Of a stretch of 64,000 nucleotides of DNA, positions 12,186 to 24,568 are shown one piece after another (the first letter of the stretch is position 1; each line of letters opens with the position of its first letter). The notes below the pieces were generated by a model that worked only from the letters and a program-made list of their open reading frames with translations, was not told the origin of the DNA and made no database searches. The position numbers and the translations under genes are program-made. The DNA is from Bimuria novae-zelandiae CBS 107.79. Lineage: Eukaryota > Ascomycota > Dothideomycetes > Pleosporales > Didymosphaeriaceae. The stretch is taken from positions 124,001 to 188,000 of the forward strand of contig ML976746.1 of assembly GCA_010015655.1 (NCBI GenBank). The letters run 5' to 3'.

Positions 12186-13521
12186 AATACATTCTATCTT
12201 TAAGAGTTAGAATAACATTCATACTTTACTATTTATATAAATAGTGTATCCTTTTTTATAAGGTTTATTAGAGGTATCGTAATCTTCGCATAATCCTTAA
12301 TAAATTATTAATTAAATCTATAGAATTTTAAGAATATTTAGATATTCCTTATAGTTCTTAGTATTAGCTAGTTCTTAATATATTTAATTTTATCTATGCT
12401 AATAATATGTCCTAGAAATTCTAGTCTTATTATATAGAATTTGCACTTTATTAGCTTAATTTGTAAGTATACATTGTCTAGTACCGTTAGTACTATCTAT
12501 ACATGTAATACGTAGTCTAATTCGTTTTTAGAGAAGACAAAGATATCATCTATATACGCGATAATAAATATATCTAGGTAGTTACGTAGCACATTATTAA
12601 CTAGTGCCTAAAAGGTCACTAGTATATTAGTAAGTCTAAAAGGCATAATTATATATTTAAATAATTTATAGCGTATTTTAAACGCTATCTTCCACTTATT
12701 ACCTTTCTTAATTTATATAAGGTAGTATCTATCTTATAGATCTATTATTGTAAAGATCTTAGCTCTTAAGAGTAAGTCTTAGAGTTCTAAGATATTTAGT
12801 AATAAGTATTAATTTTTAATTATTATGTTATTAAGTTTCTTATAGTTTATATAGGGCCTTAGTTATCTATTCTTTTTTAGTATAAATATAAAAGGGCTTG
12901 CTACTAGTAACTTTAAAGGCCTAATATATCCTTTTACAAAATTCGTCTTAATAAATTCCTTTTCTTATTAGAGTTCTTTTCTAAATTTACTATATAGTAG
13001 TCTAAAGGGTGGCGTTTTCCCTTCCTCTAGATTAATTACGTGATCCTAAAGTTAATATTTTGGAAGGTTTGCTTTTCCTTCTCTCCCTATGAACATATAA
13101 TTCCATGCCTAGTAGCATTCTAGAATTCCATGGTTTGTGCTGTCTTCCATCTTCTTACGCTTTGTAACCTAGTAGTTCCTGCCAGCGTCTGCTAAAGGTA
13201 TTTCCCGTTTTTTAACTATCTATCCCAAGACTATATTATTAATAGCTCTCTTATTTACTATTATATTCTATTAATGCATAGGCTTTACTTATAATATATA
13301 GTTATAGCGCTTAAAGGATAGCTCTTTCTTTTTTTAATTAATTATAGGGTTATACTTCTTTAACTAAGGTAATTTTAAAATTATATCGTAATTAGCTTCT
13401 TTAATAATATTAAGGGTAATTAGTTCCTAGTATCTATAAATTATAAGGGTTGTTTTGACCTTGTATTTAATTATTACTCTACTAGGTATTAGTTATCTAT
13501 TTATAATATAAATAGTATAGG

Positions 13522-13721
13522 TGTCAGATTTGATAGTGTTCTGTCACTTTGAGATAATGCAATGATGAGAATTTGATGGATGTGATGATTGATTGATGAT
13601 ATTCGTGTTCTGTGTTCCTGGAATGCAGATGTGTGCGAGGCTCCAAATAAGTACCGCTGCAGCGCTAGCCCTATTTAGAATAGTACAAAAGAGAGAGTGC
13701 TCCAGCCTTATATCCACAACA
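13522..13721. mobile_element. 200-bp non-RIP insertion inside Gypsy-1, solo-LTR-like
   Basis: A GC-normal block starts TGTCAGATTTGATAG and ends TATCCACAACA, giving the TG...CA ends of an LTR. Flanks are tatag on the left (one base inside) and gatag on the right, an imperfect 5-bp duplication. No second copy is seen in the window, so the LTR reading is an inference. Confidence 0.4.
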
Positions 13722-15645
13722 GATAGAGGCTATATAATCGGACAATAGGGTATAGCCTTCTTACACTTATAAAGTCCTGCTCTATTAAGTGCTTTTCTTA
13801 ATATATAACTTTCCTATACTCTTGAGTCTAGCATAGCGTTTATTTATATTCCTTTAAGCTATACTAGTAGCTTAATTAATACCTAGCTATTAGTAGTATT
13901 TACTTCTCTAAAGGCGTTTTCCTGCCTAAGCCTAGGTCTAAAAAAGACATCTTTTTTATTACTAGCTTTATAGGTTTAAGGCGTTTTTTTCCTAAGGCTA
14001 TTGCTGCGCCTTTTTTTTTTAGAGAAACTTTACTATCTTTATTCCTTATTATTAATTTAATCCTAAGGATCGTAGTTCCTTTTAGTATATAATTAAACCG
14101 GTGCCTATTCTTTTATTTCCTATATTTCTTATAATTAAGGTATAAGTATATTTACTATATATCTAACACGTATTTCTTATTAACTAGTAATAATAGTACT
14201 TAGTTTAGTACCTAGTTAAAGTATAAAAAGTATCGCGTTTCGCGTTTATCTTAGAGGTAAACATTATAATGGGCGATAGGGCAGTTAAACTACTCCTATT
14301 AGTATTATTAATATATTTAAGAAAAGTAGCTATATTCTTTAGCTTAGTAATAAAAGATATATTAGTCTTCTTTATAGAGGGTCTATCGTATAGTACCATG
14401 CGTAGGGTTACAGTGGTCTAGGTCGTACTATAGTTTTTAGTTTAAATTTTCGTTTAGGTACTTCTTCTTAGGGTCTTCGTGTTTATAGCGATAGTCTGCC
14501 CATTCACGTACTGCCTTACTAACTAGATTAGGTTAGTAAGTATAGTAAATACTACTTTATAGTCTTAACATTCTATTATAGTAAAACTAAAGTCTTTTTC
14601 CCTTAGTTAGTGTTCTTCTAAAAAGTTGAAAATATTTATTATTTTACGAGTAACTAGTTTGCTCTAGCTAGGGTAAAGTATAAAAAATTAAAATATTAGC
14701 TCTTTTTCTTTCTTATCTAAACTTTTATATGCATCCTTATAAAGTTATAAGTTAAGTAACCTTAATTATTCTAAATCCTTATTATAGATATTAAGTTATT
14801 TAATAGTACTTACTCTCTACTATTCTTTATTAGTTGTTTTCTCTTTATTAACAATTTGTATATTTAACTACCTAGTGACCTTGTTCTTAGATCTGCAGTT
14901 CCTGGCCATGTGGCCTAGTTTACCACATGTATAGTAAAGTCGCGCCCTAGTCCCTTATTTATAAGTTCTATTTAGGATACGTCCTTATTTAGACTTATAA
15001 AAGCCTTTTGCCTTTCCTATTCTTTTCTCTATTATATTAACTTGGTGGTACTAGATTCCTTCTATTAGTTAGTAACTATAATTAGCTTAGTTCTTTTACT
15101 ATAACTACTACTTAGAGTTGCGATAGTTGCCTATTATTATAAATAGTTTATAGCTTTTCTTATCTTAGTTTTAGCGTAGGTCTTTTTCTAGTTTATACTA
15201 TTTATTATTAATTTAAGTTACTTCTACTCTAAGTTCTTATAAAATATTAGTTTTTACTCTACTACGTAATAGTTCTTCGCGCACGTGTTGTTTTAATTCC
15301 TTATAAAATATAATCATATAACTATTATTATTTTACGTAACTTAGTTAGCGTTCTTGCGGAATTTAGATTTATATTTAGCTATTAAATAAGTTTATTTAA
15401 GTTATTAAGTATTTCATTTGGCGATAGCTTTCTAGTTAGTAACTATAAAATATTATTTAATTTTAGTATAGAAAGTATTATAATTTTTTATAATCTTATC
15501 CGTGGTATCGCCTTCTATATTAGCTCTAGCCAGGTATTAATTAACGTAAGGACGAATCCACTTAAAGGCATCCCCTTTTATATAGGTAAAAGTAAATATA
15601 GTCTTATTTATATCTTCTTATTCTTTCTTTATTTTATAAAAGTAT

Positions 15646-15868
15646 TGTAATGAGGTAAGCGCCCCGCTTACTAAGCCAATACTATGTGACTTCCTCACCT
15701 GCACCAAAAGGTACGCACGAGAATACTTAAGCCAAGTATTACTCGTATAGTATAATATATATAGGATATGCTAGGGTCAGCCACTAGCGCTAGTGTTTGA
15801 TCCTAGCCTAGCCGGAACCTCTATAAGCGAGAGAAGGCCACGTGTTCGACCGTGCCTACCTCGTTACA
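15646..15868 (-). repeat. Solo LTR of the TRIM element, inverted, inside Gypsy-1
   Basis: The 223 bp are, by eye, an exact reverse complement of both LTRs of the TRIM at 30053-30686. A perfect 5-bp target duplication agtat lies at 15641-15645 and 15869-15873. It is free of RIP although it sits inside a fully RIP-damaged element, so it inserted after RIP acted on Gypsy-1 or was too short to be recognised. Confidence 0.93.
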
Positions 15869-16060
15869 AGTATAGGTTAAGTTGCAAGATCTATAGTTTT
15901 ATATAATTACGTTTACTATAGAAAAAGTTAGGCTTTTTATAAAAGCTTTTTATTTTTTTTCTAGCTATAGTAATGCTTGCTCTTTTAAGAGTATCTATTT
16001 ATATATTTATTATGTTAGTAAAAAAGGTATTATTAACACTTATATTAAGGGTGTTTAAGA

Positions 16061-16453
16061 TGTTAAGACCCTAAGGGGTAGCTAGTTTTAAAAGGGTAAA
16101 AGTTAGTTCTTAGGTAAGAGTATTAATAATATAAGTAAGGGGTATTAATAGCTTACGCGTATTAATAGAGTATTAGTATTAAAAGTATGTATAGTATAAT
16201 TAAGTTAATAAGAAGAGCCTAAGTTAAATCTAAACAATAGATTAGTAAACAGGTTAAACACGATAATAGAAGACTACTATCGCGTTCCTATATACATGTC
16301 CTAGACTGCTCGCTGGCGAGCGCTCTTTATAGAGCAGTTACATGACTTAGCGCCATGCGGCGTAGTCGCAAATGACTAGTCATTCCTAGCGAATGACATG
16401 AGGGGTTAAGTACAAAACTGGCACAGCCTGTCTTTGGATCTTAGATCCTAACA
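16061..16453 (-). repeat. LTR of Gypsy-1 (right, 5' LTR in element orientation)
   Basis: This 393-bp partner of 9213-9605 starts TGTTAAGACCC and ends GATCCTAACA. Its last 100 bp keep many CpA and TpG dinucleotides, so RIP was less complete here than in the left LTR. Confidence 0.92.
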
Positions 16454-17785
16454 GAAATCAACGCTAACAACAGAAACCTACGCTCGCGCAAGAAGCAATA
16501 TACAAAGAAGGATAACTATACTCGGGGACAGCGTTAGCGAGGGGGGATAGATAGATATCGCTATTATAAAGAGGCACTTAAGAGAGTGGTACTATAGCTT
16601 ATACTTATACCTCTTATATTATAAAGGATTATCTTACTATATATAAAATAAAGAAATTACTTTAGCAAAGGTACTTATTAGACGTTAATACTCTAGAGCA
16701 TGCATAGCTATAGATTTAGTAGTATATTACTAAGGAAATACTCTAATCTATATATTAAAATAAATGCCAACGTTAATTAGAATAATAGTAAAAAAATCTA
16801 CCTATAAAATAGATTAATAAGTAAATTAATTATATTTTCAAGATTATTTAGCGTATTATTATATATAGCGGGGATAATAACTTCTATAATAGCTAAGACC
16901 CCCCAGCGAGCCTTAATACTAAAAAAGTCTAATATTTAAAGGCGTAATATTTATTTACCTAAGCGTTGTGCGATTTATATACATTTTAATAAGGGAATTG
17001 TATTTCTAATGGTGTGTCCCACATGCCAAGTCGGGTGCAGAATTAAAAAAAAAAACGAGCTCCTTCCTACAGTACAAAGCCTTCCCGAAGTCAGGCCGAC
17101 GACGCTCGTAGCACCCCTCGCGTGCTATTCATTACCTGTTCCTGTTCCTGGCTAGCTGCACGGCGAGTGGATCGTTTGCCCCTAGGCTGATTTAATACCT
17201 CAATGATCAGTGACTTCCTGGATCTTGACGCCCTCGAAGTGTGCGAGCAAACAAAGACATGGCCCAGATCATACTGGTTCGCCTAGGTATCGCCGAGTGT
17301 CTTGCATGGCGACTTTTGAGAGCGACCGTCCTTCGCGCGCGATCTCCTTAGCCTTGATAGCCTTAACTCCCTCCTGATGCCTGTTGTCGCCGAATCATCA
17401 TAGTACACAAGCGTCACTTTGAAACAGCTGTTTACTTTCAGACTACAGAACGTTACTATATGTACCTGTCGCGACACACTGGGGCGGCACATATCTTCGC
17501 CTCCCTAAATTTCTTGCGAACGCAGAGGCGTCATGGTAGTACTGCGAGCTTTGGCAGACATAAGGTCTATCTATTCCTTTAGAGCGTCTTTTATAGTTGC
17601 ATCACTTGCACCATCTTCCCAAACACCACTACACAATCGCTCTGGTCATCATAAGGTGTGCTTTCAATGGTTGGATATCCGATACAAACCAACACTGACT
17701 GTAATGTTCGAGGAAGGATCAAGCAACAAATCACGGAAGATGGCCGCCCCAGGACGTAGTAGTTTCGGAACCCAACCGTTTCGTT

Positions 17786-18280
17786 TTGGTCACTAAACGG
17801 AGCATTTGGTCGTGTCCCATACCGAAGTGGAACCGTATTCACATTCGGAAACGATGCCTCCACACCGACTGCGAAGATACAAAGAGTAACGATAAGACCT
17901 CTCAAGTGGAGTGTCGCAAGACCTACAGAAGTCGACATGGGGAAGAGATTGTTTTCACACCATGCGATCCACCTCCGGGATTCGTCTTTGTGCCTTCTGG
18001 AAATGGCTTCATCACTGGGAGGTGCCGTAAACTTGTGCGAAAATTGTTTGCTGTTTATCGCTCGAGAAGAAACCGGACCCAGTTCGAAAAAGACATTGCG
18101 GAAGGCTTATTCAGAGTTGTTTTGCCGTTTTTGAGAAAGCCTGTTAACTTACCTCCTCGGCAATACAGGGCGCACTATCGCTTCGGAGAACCCAGCCAAA
18201 TATCTCTTCGCGCTCGTTCAAGTCGGTACCACTTTGAAGTGGTGATAATACGAGCTGTGTCACGTATACCTAACAATTAA
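17786..18280 (+). pseudogene. Possible DUF2293-like gene fragment
   Basis: This frame of about 160 codons reads PPGFVFVPSGNGFITGRCRKL near its middle, resembling the start of fungal DUF2293 proteins, whose function is unknown. The part after it (AVYRSRRNRT, then IAEGLFRVVLPFL) fits the family only loosely. There is no ATG at a convincing place (the frame opens at GTG) and no splice site that I can defend, so it is probably a fragment or a multi-exon remnant. Base composition is that of the unique island. Confidence 0.3.
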
Positions 18281-18299
18281 TGATATAATGATTCTCTCG

Positions 18300-20840
18300 T
18301 TATGATTACTTTAACATAGGTTCATTAGATAATTTAGCCTGAGAAGATAGGCGCCCAACGTAGGTTAAATGTCGGCTTAATCTTGCACGCTCTTTTATTA
18401 GTTGCTTTTATGGCGTGCTGGACTCTATTTTGAGCCCGAAGACAATGCGCTTAAGGGATGGCCCTAATTAGGATACCTGGTACCGTTCCTGCATTATAGT
18501 GATCGGCAGACCTGATAATCGTTACTATGTTGAGAAATCGCCGAAACAGGTCTCAGAGGTCACGGCCTTCCTTCCCCATTAAGGACTAGATAAAACACTG
18601 AATCTTTTGGAATCACGAAAACCAAATTTCAATTTTCTTTTTTCGAACTCCGTATGCTAGACTCGCTGCAGCAAGTACTTAAGGCGACACTTCCCGCCAA
18701 AATTAAAAACTTCAATTCGGACCTCAAACAGATCAAGAAAGGCGAAAATCGATTAATAAATATAGATATGCTCAACTCATTGTTGACTCGATAGTAATGA
18801 GAAGAAAGACACTCAATCATTATAGGATATGATGTCTTAAGAGAAGTTTAATAGATCTTGCTTATTCGTTCGAATACCTGCTGACGCTACCCTTGCAAAG
18901 ATGACATCGTGGTCTGACTCGTCAAACACTTCGGTAGCGGCAGCGACAATCCGCACAAGGCCATCACGCGTCCCCCGCATCGATTCGGCACTGCGACCGT
19001 CGCAGGCACAGAACAGCAACAAAATCTATCGAACACAGCGACCGTTATCTGATTGCGTCGGCGTTACGATAGCGACGATAGAAATCAAGTACCCCTCCAG
19101 CGCAACACAACACGTTATGTAGCTACTGGTGGGTTTCTTGCTCAGCCTATCGCCAGCCGACAATGTCTGCGACGTCCCGTATTTACGAACCCTTAGGCTG
19201 ATCGGCATCACCTCTCTCACGTGCTGGTGCCACACAATACTGCAGATGAACAGACAGCCTCGTCCACTGTCACCCAGGCCCGTGTCGAAGGAGTGATGGT
19301 CCCTCGAAACAACCAAAGGTATGGCCAGTTACCCCCTCGCCTCCGCTTGTTCCCTGGCTTCCATCTAGGACTAACGCTAACGTACATCTTGCCCATGAAG
19401 TGACGTATCTGTTCCTTGTACCAGAGGCCTTGTCGTGATGTGCGACTACGACATCTTCAGTCTCCCCCTAGTGTGCATTCCATGTCTCCGCTAACTTGCT
19501 GTCCTCAGGCCTTATGAAACGTTCCCTGAGTTTCGTTGTTCTTTGATGTTGGGAAGCTGCCTACTAGGCTCCTATGTGGCCGTGTTCTGTGGTGTGAGCC
19601 GCCGAGCGCAGCGGCAGCGGCGTTTTGTCGCGACGCAGCTCCGCGAGAGCAATGCTCACTCGAGTGCGCCATCAAGTTTACCGAGCATGAGAGCGCTCTC
19701 GTCTGTAAAATTGTATAGAAAAACTTAGAAACGTGTGAAAGCACAGGGAACAGGCTATAACAGTCCCAAGCAGCTACCAATAGTATGATGTACAAGTGTT
19801 GCCGCCAACGAAGCGTCTCAGCGATCGTGACTAGCTGGCACATGGCGTTTTTGGGTGCACGGGCGGTTCCCGCATGGGCATTCAGCCGGTGCGGGCGCAT
19901 TCTGCGGGGAGTAAAAGAAGGTGCGGCGTTATAAGCCGAACGGGATTGTTGTACACGGACTGTTATGGCGTGCGGGCGTCCGCGCTACGGTCGAATTGGC
20001 CGTGTGATTGAATTGACCGCACAGAGAGTTCGCCCACACGGGCGGACTGTGGCGTGCGGGCGCTTAAGGCGCAGGGACTGATAGACCGTATCCCCTAACC
20101 CACCAACGTGGGACTTGCCCTGAGGGAAGCACCGCCCGTGTGGAAGCAGCCCGCGCGGGAACCTGGTCCACGCGCACATGTTCGATTCCCAATTTCAAAA
20201 AGCGATATTCGAATATTCGTTCGGGGTTTTCTGCTCTGCATCCGTTGCACCTATTTTTAGCGTGGCTATGCCCGACTTCAGACACGAGCAATAATCGTAC
20301 GTACATCAAAATGGGCACCAGCGCGAGGAGCGTGGCGTAGCCACTCCCAAGACCCGCACCGTTCCCAGAACACACCTGTGTACTACTATGAGGCCCTAGA
20401 GACGTCGACGGAATAAAGCCCAAAAACAGTCTCTCAGAGTTGTTTGCTGCTGTAATAAGCTACAAAGAAGGCATTTGGGTCTCGCAGTGGACCACTTTTT
20501 GGTCTCCGCACTGGACCGGGTTCCGGGGCCAGGTTCCCAGATTTCAACCCCCCCAGATCTAATCAGATTGTGGCCTGTGCTTTAAATCTCTTGGCGACCA
20601 CTCCTGCGCCAGTCTTCCCCGTCAGTGACAACGCGTCCCCCAAAAACCCTTTCTTCATCCACACCGAAAATCGAGCACCTCCGGCGCAAGATCATGGCCG
20701 GTGCGGGTCGGCCGTCCTCCTTACTAGAGATGGTAAGTCAAAGTACCATTCTCACATAGGCTACACTTCATGGTGATTGGTCGGCGGATTGTGCTGTATC
20801 TGACCTGGCGCTTGGAAGTGAACATGTATTTGCCACACCT
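18300..20840. other. Unique island DNA, no gene recognised
   Basis: Composition is normal and RIP is absent. Frames of 60 to 130 codons occur on both strands (for example 19505-19900 minus, 19026-19316 minus) but overlap each other and show no family I know. A GC-rich stretch at 19880-20060 repeats the word ggcgtgcgggcg twice about 85 bp apart. Confidence 0.4.
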
Positions 20841-20849
20841 CTATCTCGC

Positions 20850-21318
20850 TAGAAATCTTTCTGCTTGCTAGATCTATAGCCTCTAGCCGCCATGTTATGA
20901 GAGTTTCGCGAGATCATATGGTATATGGATGTTGAGGACCCAGGGCTACTGTCTGCAGGTCGCAGCAGTCCTCTATTAGGGAAATCGCCCTGCTTGTAGA
21001 GCCCTGATCCTTTAACGTATATGCGAGACTGGACATGCTGGTTAGTGTTTGTGATGACCACAAGTTCAAAATCGTCTAAAGGAATTCATAGAACAGGTGC
21101 GAAGAAATGCTCATCTCCATCACTTGCACGTCCAGCGCTTCAGCTTCTGTCCATCGGCCTTGGTGTTTGTAAGTAACTGAAAGATTGTTCATGCTTGTCA
21201 GCGTGGAGGGATGGTCTGCTCCGAGCTTCGTCTTGCGAGTCTCCATCACTTGCATAAATAGCGCTTCGGCTTCTGGCCACCGGTCTTGGTTTCGGTACGT
21301 CGGCGCTAGGTTCGCCAT
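20850..21318 (-). pseudogene. Kinesin-light-chain-type TPR fragment (end of an NLR-like or TPR protein)
   Basis: The minus strand encodes two canonical 42-residue TPR_10/12 units (SMANLAPTYRNQDRW, EAEALFMQVMETRKTKLG, then SMNNLSVTYKHQGRW). After a frame break comes a third degenerate unit (SSLAYTLKDQGS near 21000) and a GPQHPYT-type tail near 20930. In filamentous fungi such arrays form the C-terminal sensor part of NB-ARC or NACHT NLR-like proteins. No nucleotide-binding domain is present here. The array starts abruptly at the end of the M35-like fragment, so it is a broken gene piece. Confidence 0.7.
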
Positions 21319-21319
21319 G

Positions 21320-21658
21320 CTAAGTCTGTCTCAAACCTTTGTCGGATTTGTAATTACTGTACGCTTTCACAATTGTGTCTTGCAATGTTATGGCATCTTT
21401 CAACCACGCGTTCACAGTGTTCATCTGGGCACTGCAACCTCCAGGTGTCGACGAATCTCCGACGTTGAAAACATCAGATATCTGACTGGCGGAATTATCA
21501 GCTCCTGACCCTCCACCAATCCTAACACGACGCCAGAAAGTATTGTCGCGTGCCTGCAAGGTAGTAGCATGAGCGTCTTCGCGGTCCCCCAAAGGACAGG
21601 CGTTACCGATGTTCAGAAACCACAAAGAGAGGATGCAGAAACTCGAAGACCACCGCAT
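21320..21658 (-). pseudogene. N-terminal fragment of a secreted M35-like metallopeptidase-family protein
   Basis: The frame starts with a good signal peptide (MRWSSSFCILSLWFLNIGNA) and continues for about 90 residues in a style seen at the start of fungal secreted proteins with a lysine-specific metallo-endopeptidase-like (M35) domain: GGCSAQMNTVNAWLKDA, then AYSNYKSDKGLRQ. The reading frame ends exactly where TPR sequence begins, so the HExxH catalytic part is missing. The M35 assignment is from memory of family appearance and is tentative; the signal peptide and truncation are seen directly. Confidence 0.4.
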
Positions 21659-22812
21659 CGTGAGGATGGTAAGATCAAACTGAGGATACGAGCTTGGTCG
21701 ACGGAGTAGTTCGTAGATGGTGAAATCAGACGCGCGGTCTCCGGGCCTTTAGCTGGGAAAGGGAGGGTCCTGGATACCAGAATATTTCTTTGAAAGGTCT
21801 GCTATATCTATGGAAAGAATTCAGCTAGGTGTGCTTAAAGCACATAAGCTAGCAGGGTTGTCGTGATGATGATGATCCTAGCCAGAAGCTGGGTGGTGAA
21901 GGCGGGCTTGTTCAGGTGTCCAAGGGCTTCTCGACGTGTGTATGCACGGAGGAGTTCTGGGCGACGGATAGGCGGCGGCCACCAAGGGCCGGTAGGCTGG
22001 TGATAATGTTGGGGGGAACGGATTGGTCGTGGGAGCTAGCGGCTCCAAGCAAGTACGGCGAAGCCTCAAAATGGTGCTTCACCCCGAAAGTGCACATGAT
22101 ATTGAATATGCTGGCGGTACACTTACCGCGCCTCCACCCATTGCCGTTGCTGCTTATCACTCTGACCTCGCTGCTCGTCCTCAAAAAAGGTTAAATGAGC
22201 AGCGGAACAGCAATCGCAGCACGACCACGATCTACAAACATGCTACGACGCCCTACTTATAAAGGCTGGGTGTGCCGGCCCCCATGTCTTCATTCATCGC
22301 CAGCAGTTCCTCCGATATTTTTCAAGCTGTACACACGCTCATCTTAGGTGGTATAGAAGGCTAAAGTTCACTGCGCCCAATCTCCGCTTTTGGTTCGAGG
22401 TGCTCACAGCTTTCTCGTACTTGTAGCGGTGCAATCTCGCCATTTGACAGTCTCGCAGCGGACAGTGAAGAACCCTCGAGGACCATGTGCTCGGTAAATT
22501 GGATAAGACATGCCTTACTGCAAGCTCTGTTGAGTCCTCTTATCTCTACCACAGACCTCTCCATAACCTCCAGGACTTGCACGAATTCCATACGCCGAGC
22601 TATGCACCCTATCCCCTCTCGATCGTGCCGTGCCACTCACTGGTGTCCTGTTCAGAAAACTCTTTGGTAGGCGACATAGATTTGTGTCCTCTACTTCAAA
22701 GGCGGGAGAACGACCTCAAAAAGCCGGTGTAAACAGAGAAGTAGCCTAGCCTGACTAACGTTAGCACAAGCGGAACGTGTCTCGCGAATTTCGTCTACAG
22801 AACTTTACTTAC

Positions 22813-23691
22813 CTCTTTGGCCCACGTAATGAACTGCTCCTCATTTATACTCTCGCTATCTTCAAAACCAGGAGGGACCGGCTCTTTAAACCACGGAGGT
22901 GTAAAGGCCACTGCAAAGGTGTGTAGAAGCTGTATTTGCGAGACAGGTAGTGGATCAAGGGGTTGCGCATCTTGCACAGGCTGCAGCCGCTCAGCCAGTG
23001 GTATAAAGTCGGTATCAGGATGGCGTTGGAGATAGTTTAAGCCGTTGAGTATGGTACCTTGGTGTACATCGCAAGGATAACGAACCCTGCATACAACATC
23101 AAGTACGTCGCCCTGTGTCGGAGCTCCAGCGGGTGGACACACTAATGTTGAGTAAAGAAATGACAGTTGCTTTTCGTCAGAACGCGACCGAATAGACGTC
23201 CCCTTGCCTTGCCTCCAACAACACCAGCCCCGTTCCGTTAGTAGCAAGATTGCGCGACACAACGCATCTTTTGTAAGTACAACAGGGGTTGAGAATGGAA
23301 AGGAGGCATAGGCCACACTCAGTTGTTCAAGTGTAGGGGTCATAGATTGTATAATATCAGCTTTGGAAGGGTGGGCTTGTGAGAGCTTGCCAATGATCGA
23401 ATTCGGCTGGATGTGGTCATCGGAAGCGGCAACGAGGCCGGCCATGCGCTCGTCAAAGTACTCGCGGTCGGTTTTGGTGTAGAGTGGGCCCCAGATTTCG
23501 TTTCCCTCCTTGAAGTATGCAAGGAAATGGTTTCTTATATCGTCTGGATATGATTAGTCGCCCAAAGATTTTGGCGTACAGACAGATGCCTAATGTTTCG
23601 TACCTTGGGTGACATTCTGGAACCACTCTTCAAACTCGACTGCTGTATTCTTATTCGGCCCACGTGCAAATCTCCATAGGCGAAAGCACAT
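22813..23691 (-). pseudogene. N-terminal part of a TLDc/RTC5-like gene, two exons visible
   Basis: The minus strand gives exon 1 at 23691-23604 (29 codons from ATG, FEEWFQNVTQ), an intron at 23603-23544 (GTACGA..CAG, 60 bp) and exon 2 at 23543-22813, which joins in frame to make 273 codons and ends at a GTAAGT donor. A short third exon after a TCAG near 22760 would add about 20 residues and stop. The stretch VVLTKDALCRAILLLTER resembles the region ahead of the TLDc domain in RTC5 (restriction of telomere capping 5) proteins, and the order of segments fits. No TLDc domain follows, so this is truncated or a different family; the name is tentative. The coding prediction itself is well supported by in-frame splicing. 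Confidence 0.45.
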
Positions 23692-24568
23692 CTTCAGAAT
23701 TTGAACTGCGTCAAGAGGTCAAGTCGAACGGGGCGGCTCAGAGTGAGAGTGTGGGTGTCGTAAGACGGCGTGATTGTGCAGACCGGGTAGTAGCTAGGTC
23801 GGCTATTATAGTCAGCGCACCCCTATGCGTCGTTTCACTAACGCCACAATCTATGCGCTTTTCTCCAAAGCCACAGCACAGCCGCGTTTGCGTTTCGATG
23901 GCAGAGGTACTCCTCGGCGGCACATGCACGGTAACATAACCACCACGCAAGGCAGTCAAAAGTCGCGGGCTTCTGAAACTTCTGCTTATCCGATTGCCAC
24001 GATGCTGCTTTGGCTCGCGGCATACTCCTCAGGATGTTGCATCGTCGTTGGGCGTACATCAACATGTCCGGCGGCGTGGCACAAACGCCTGGGGCCGAAT
24101 ACCTAATCTGGCGAGAGTCGGAGAGGCACAGCACCAAACGCCGGCGGCACAGTATAAGAAAGAGCGGCAAATGCTTCGGGACTTAACTAACAATTGCTAC
24201 TTAACGCACTTTTATTATTTTTCCGCATTCATCGACCTGTTAGCAATATTATCCAACTGAGTCCGGTTAAGATCGTTTTGCCCGCCACTAACTGTCTCGG
24301 TGTAATTTCGATAAGACGTAGTAGCGAGACTGTTCGTACTTCCGTTTGATTGTATGTATTTACAAAACAGATGGGGAAAGGATTCGAGTATCTGGACAGA
24401 GCTCTCGTGCATCCTTCAGTGCTATAAAGATGGCATTGGTGCTCGGCTCCAAATAACCATATCTCTACAGTCTTTACTGACGCGAATCTTCTCTCCTTTG
24501 AGGCTGGCTCCAAGCACTCCGTCTGTCACTCTTTTTCTCTTACATAACATTCTTCACTCTTCTACAAC

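Larger units (their letters stand above)
9213..16453 (-). mobile_element. Gypsy-1: complete but RIP-ruined Ty3/Gypsy LTR retrotransposon
   Basis: Both LTRs are 393 bp (9213-9605 and 16061-16453) with TGTTAAGACCC...ATCCTAACA ends; the left copy has TA in place of TG and CA at its tips through RIP. Flanks are aaaat (9208-9212) and gaaat (16454-16458), a 5-bp target duplication with one transition. Pol reads on the minus strand: RNase H at 11973-12185 contains DVSDLAMDACAKQ, WHPITYYSRKF and YDVHDKELYAI; the reverse transcriptase YIDD box is near 12543-12563. Gag and protease should lie between about 13700 and 16000. All frames carry many TAG/TAA stops. The element holds two later insertions (13522-13721 and 15646-15868). 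Confidence 0.92.
8220..17067 (+). mobile_element. Tc1/mariner-like DNA transposon, split by Gypsy-1
   Basis: Terminal inverted repeats match: GAAGGAGCTCGTTTTTTT at 8221-8238 and its complement at about 17049-17066, each flanked by a TA (8218-8219 and 17068-17069). Without the Gypsy insertion (9213-16453 plus 5-bp duplication) the element is about 1.6 kb, the normal Tc1 size. The plus-strand transposase remnant runs from about 8330 to 9212 and resumes at 16454. Across the junction the frame is continuous (ATSTQHRTRVALYKIN...) and leads into GGIDRYRYYKEALKRV and a C-terminal YFQDYLAYYYI region, typical of the Tc1 DDE domain end. Most of the frame is destroyed by RIP stops. The 5' TIR starts only 282 bp upstream of the RFC start codon. 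Confidence 0.85.

Noticed and set aside
8281..17040. A centromere because of the AT-rich composition
   Set aside because: The AT-richness is explained by RIP on identifiable Tc1-like and Gypsy sequences with clear boundaries.
19505..19900. 131-codon minus-strand ORF with Ala-rich stretch
   Set aside because: Overlaps other frames of equal length on both strands, has no family likeness and includes an accidental GC-rich run.
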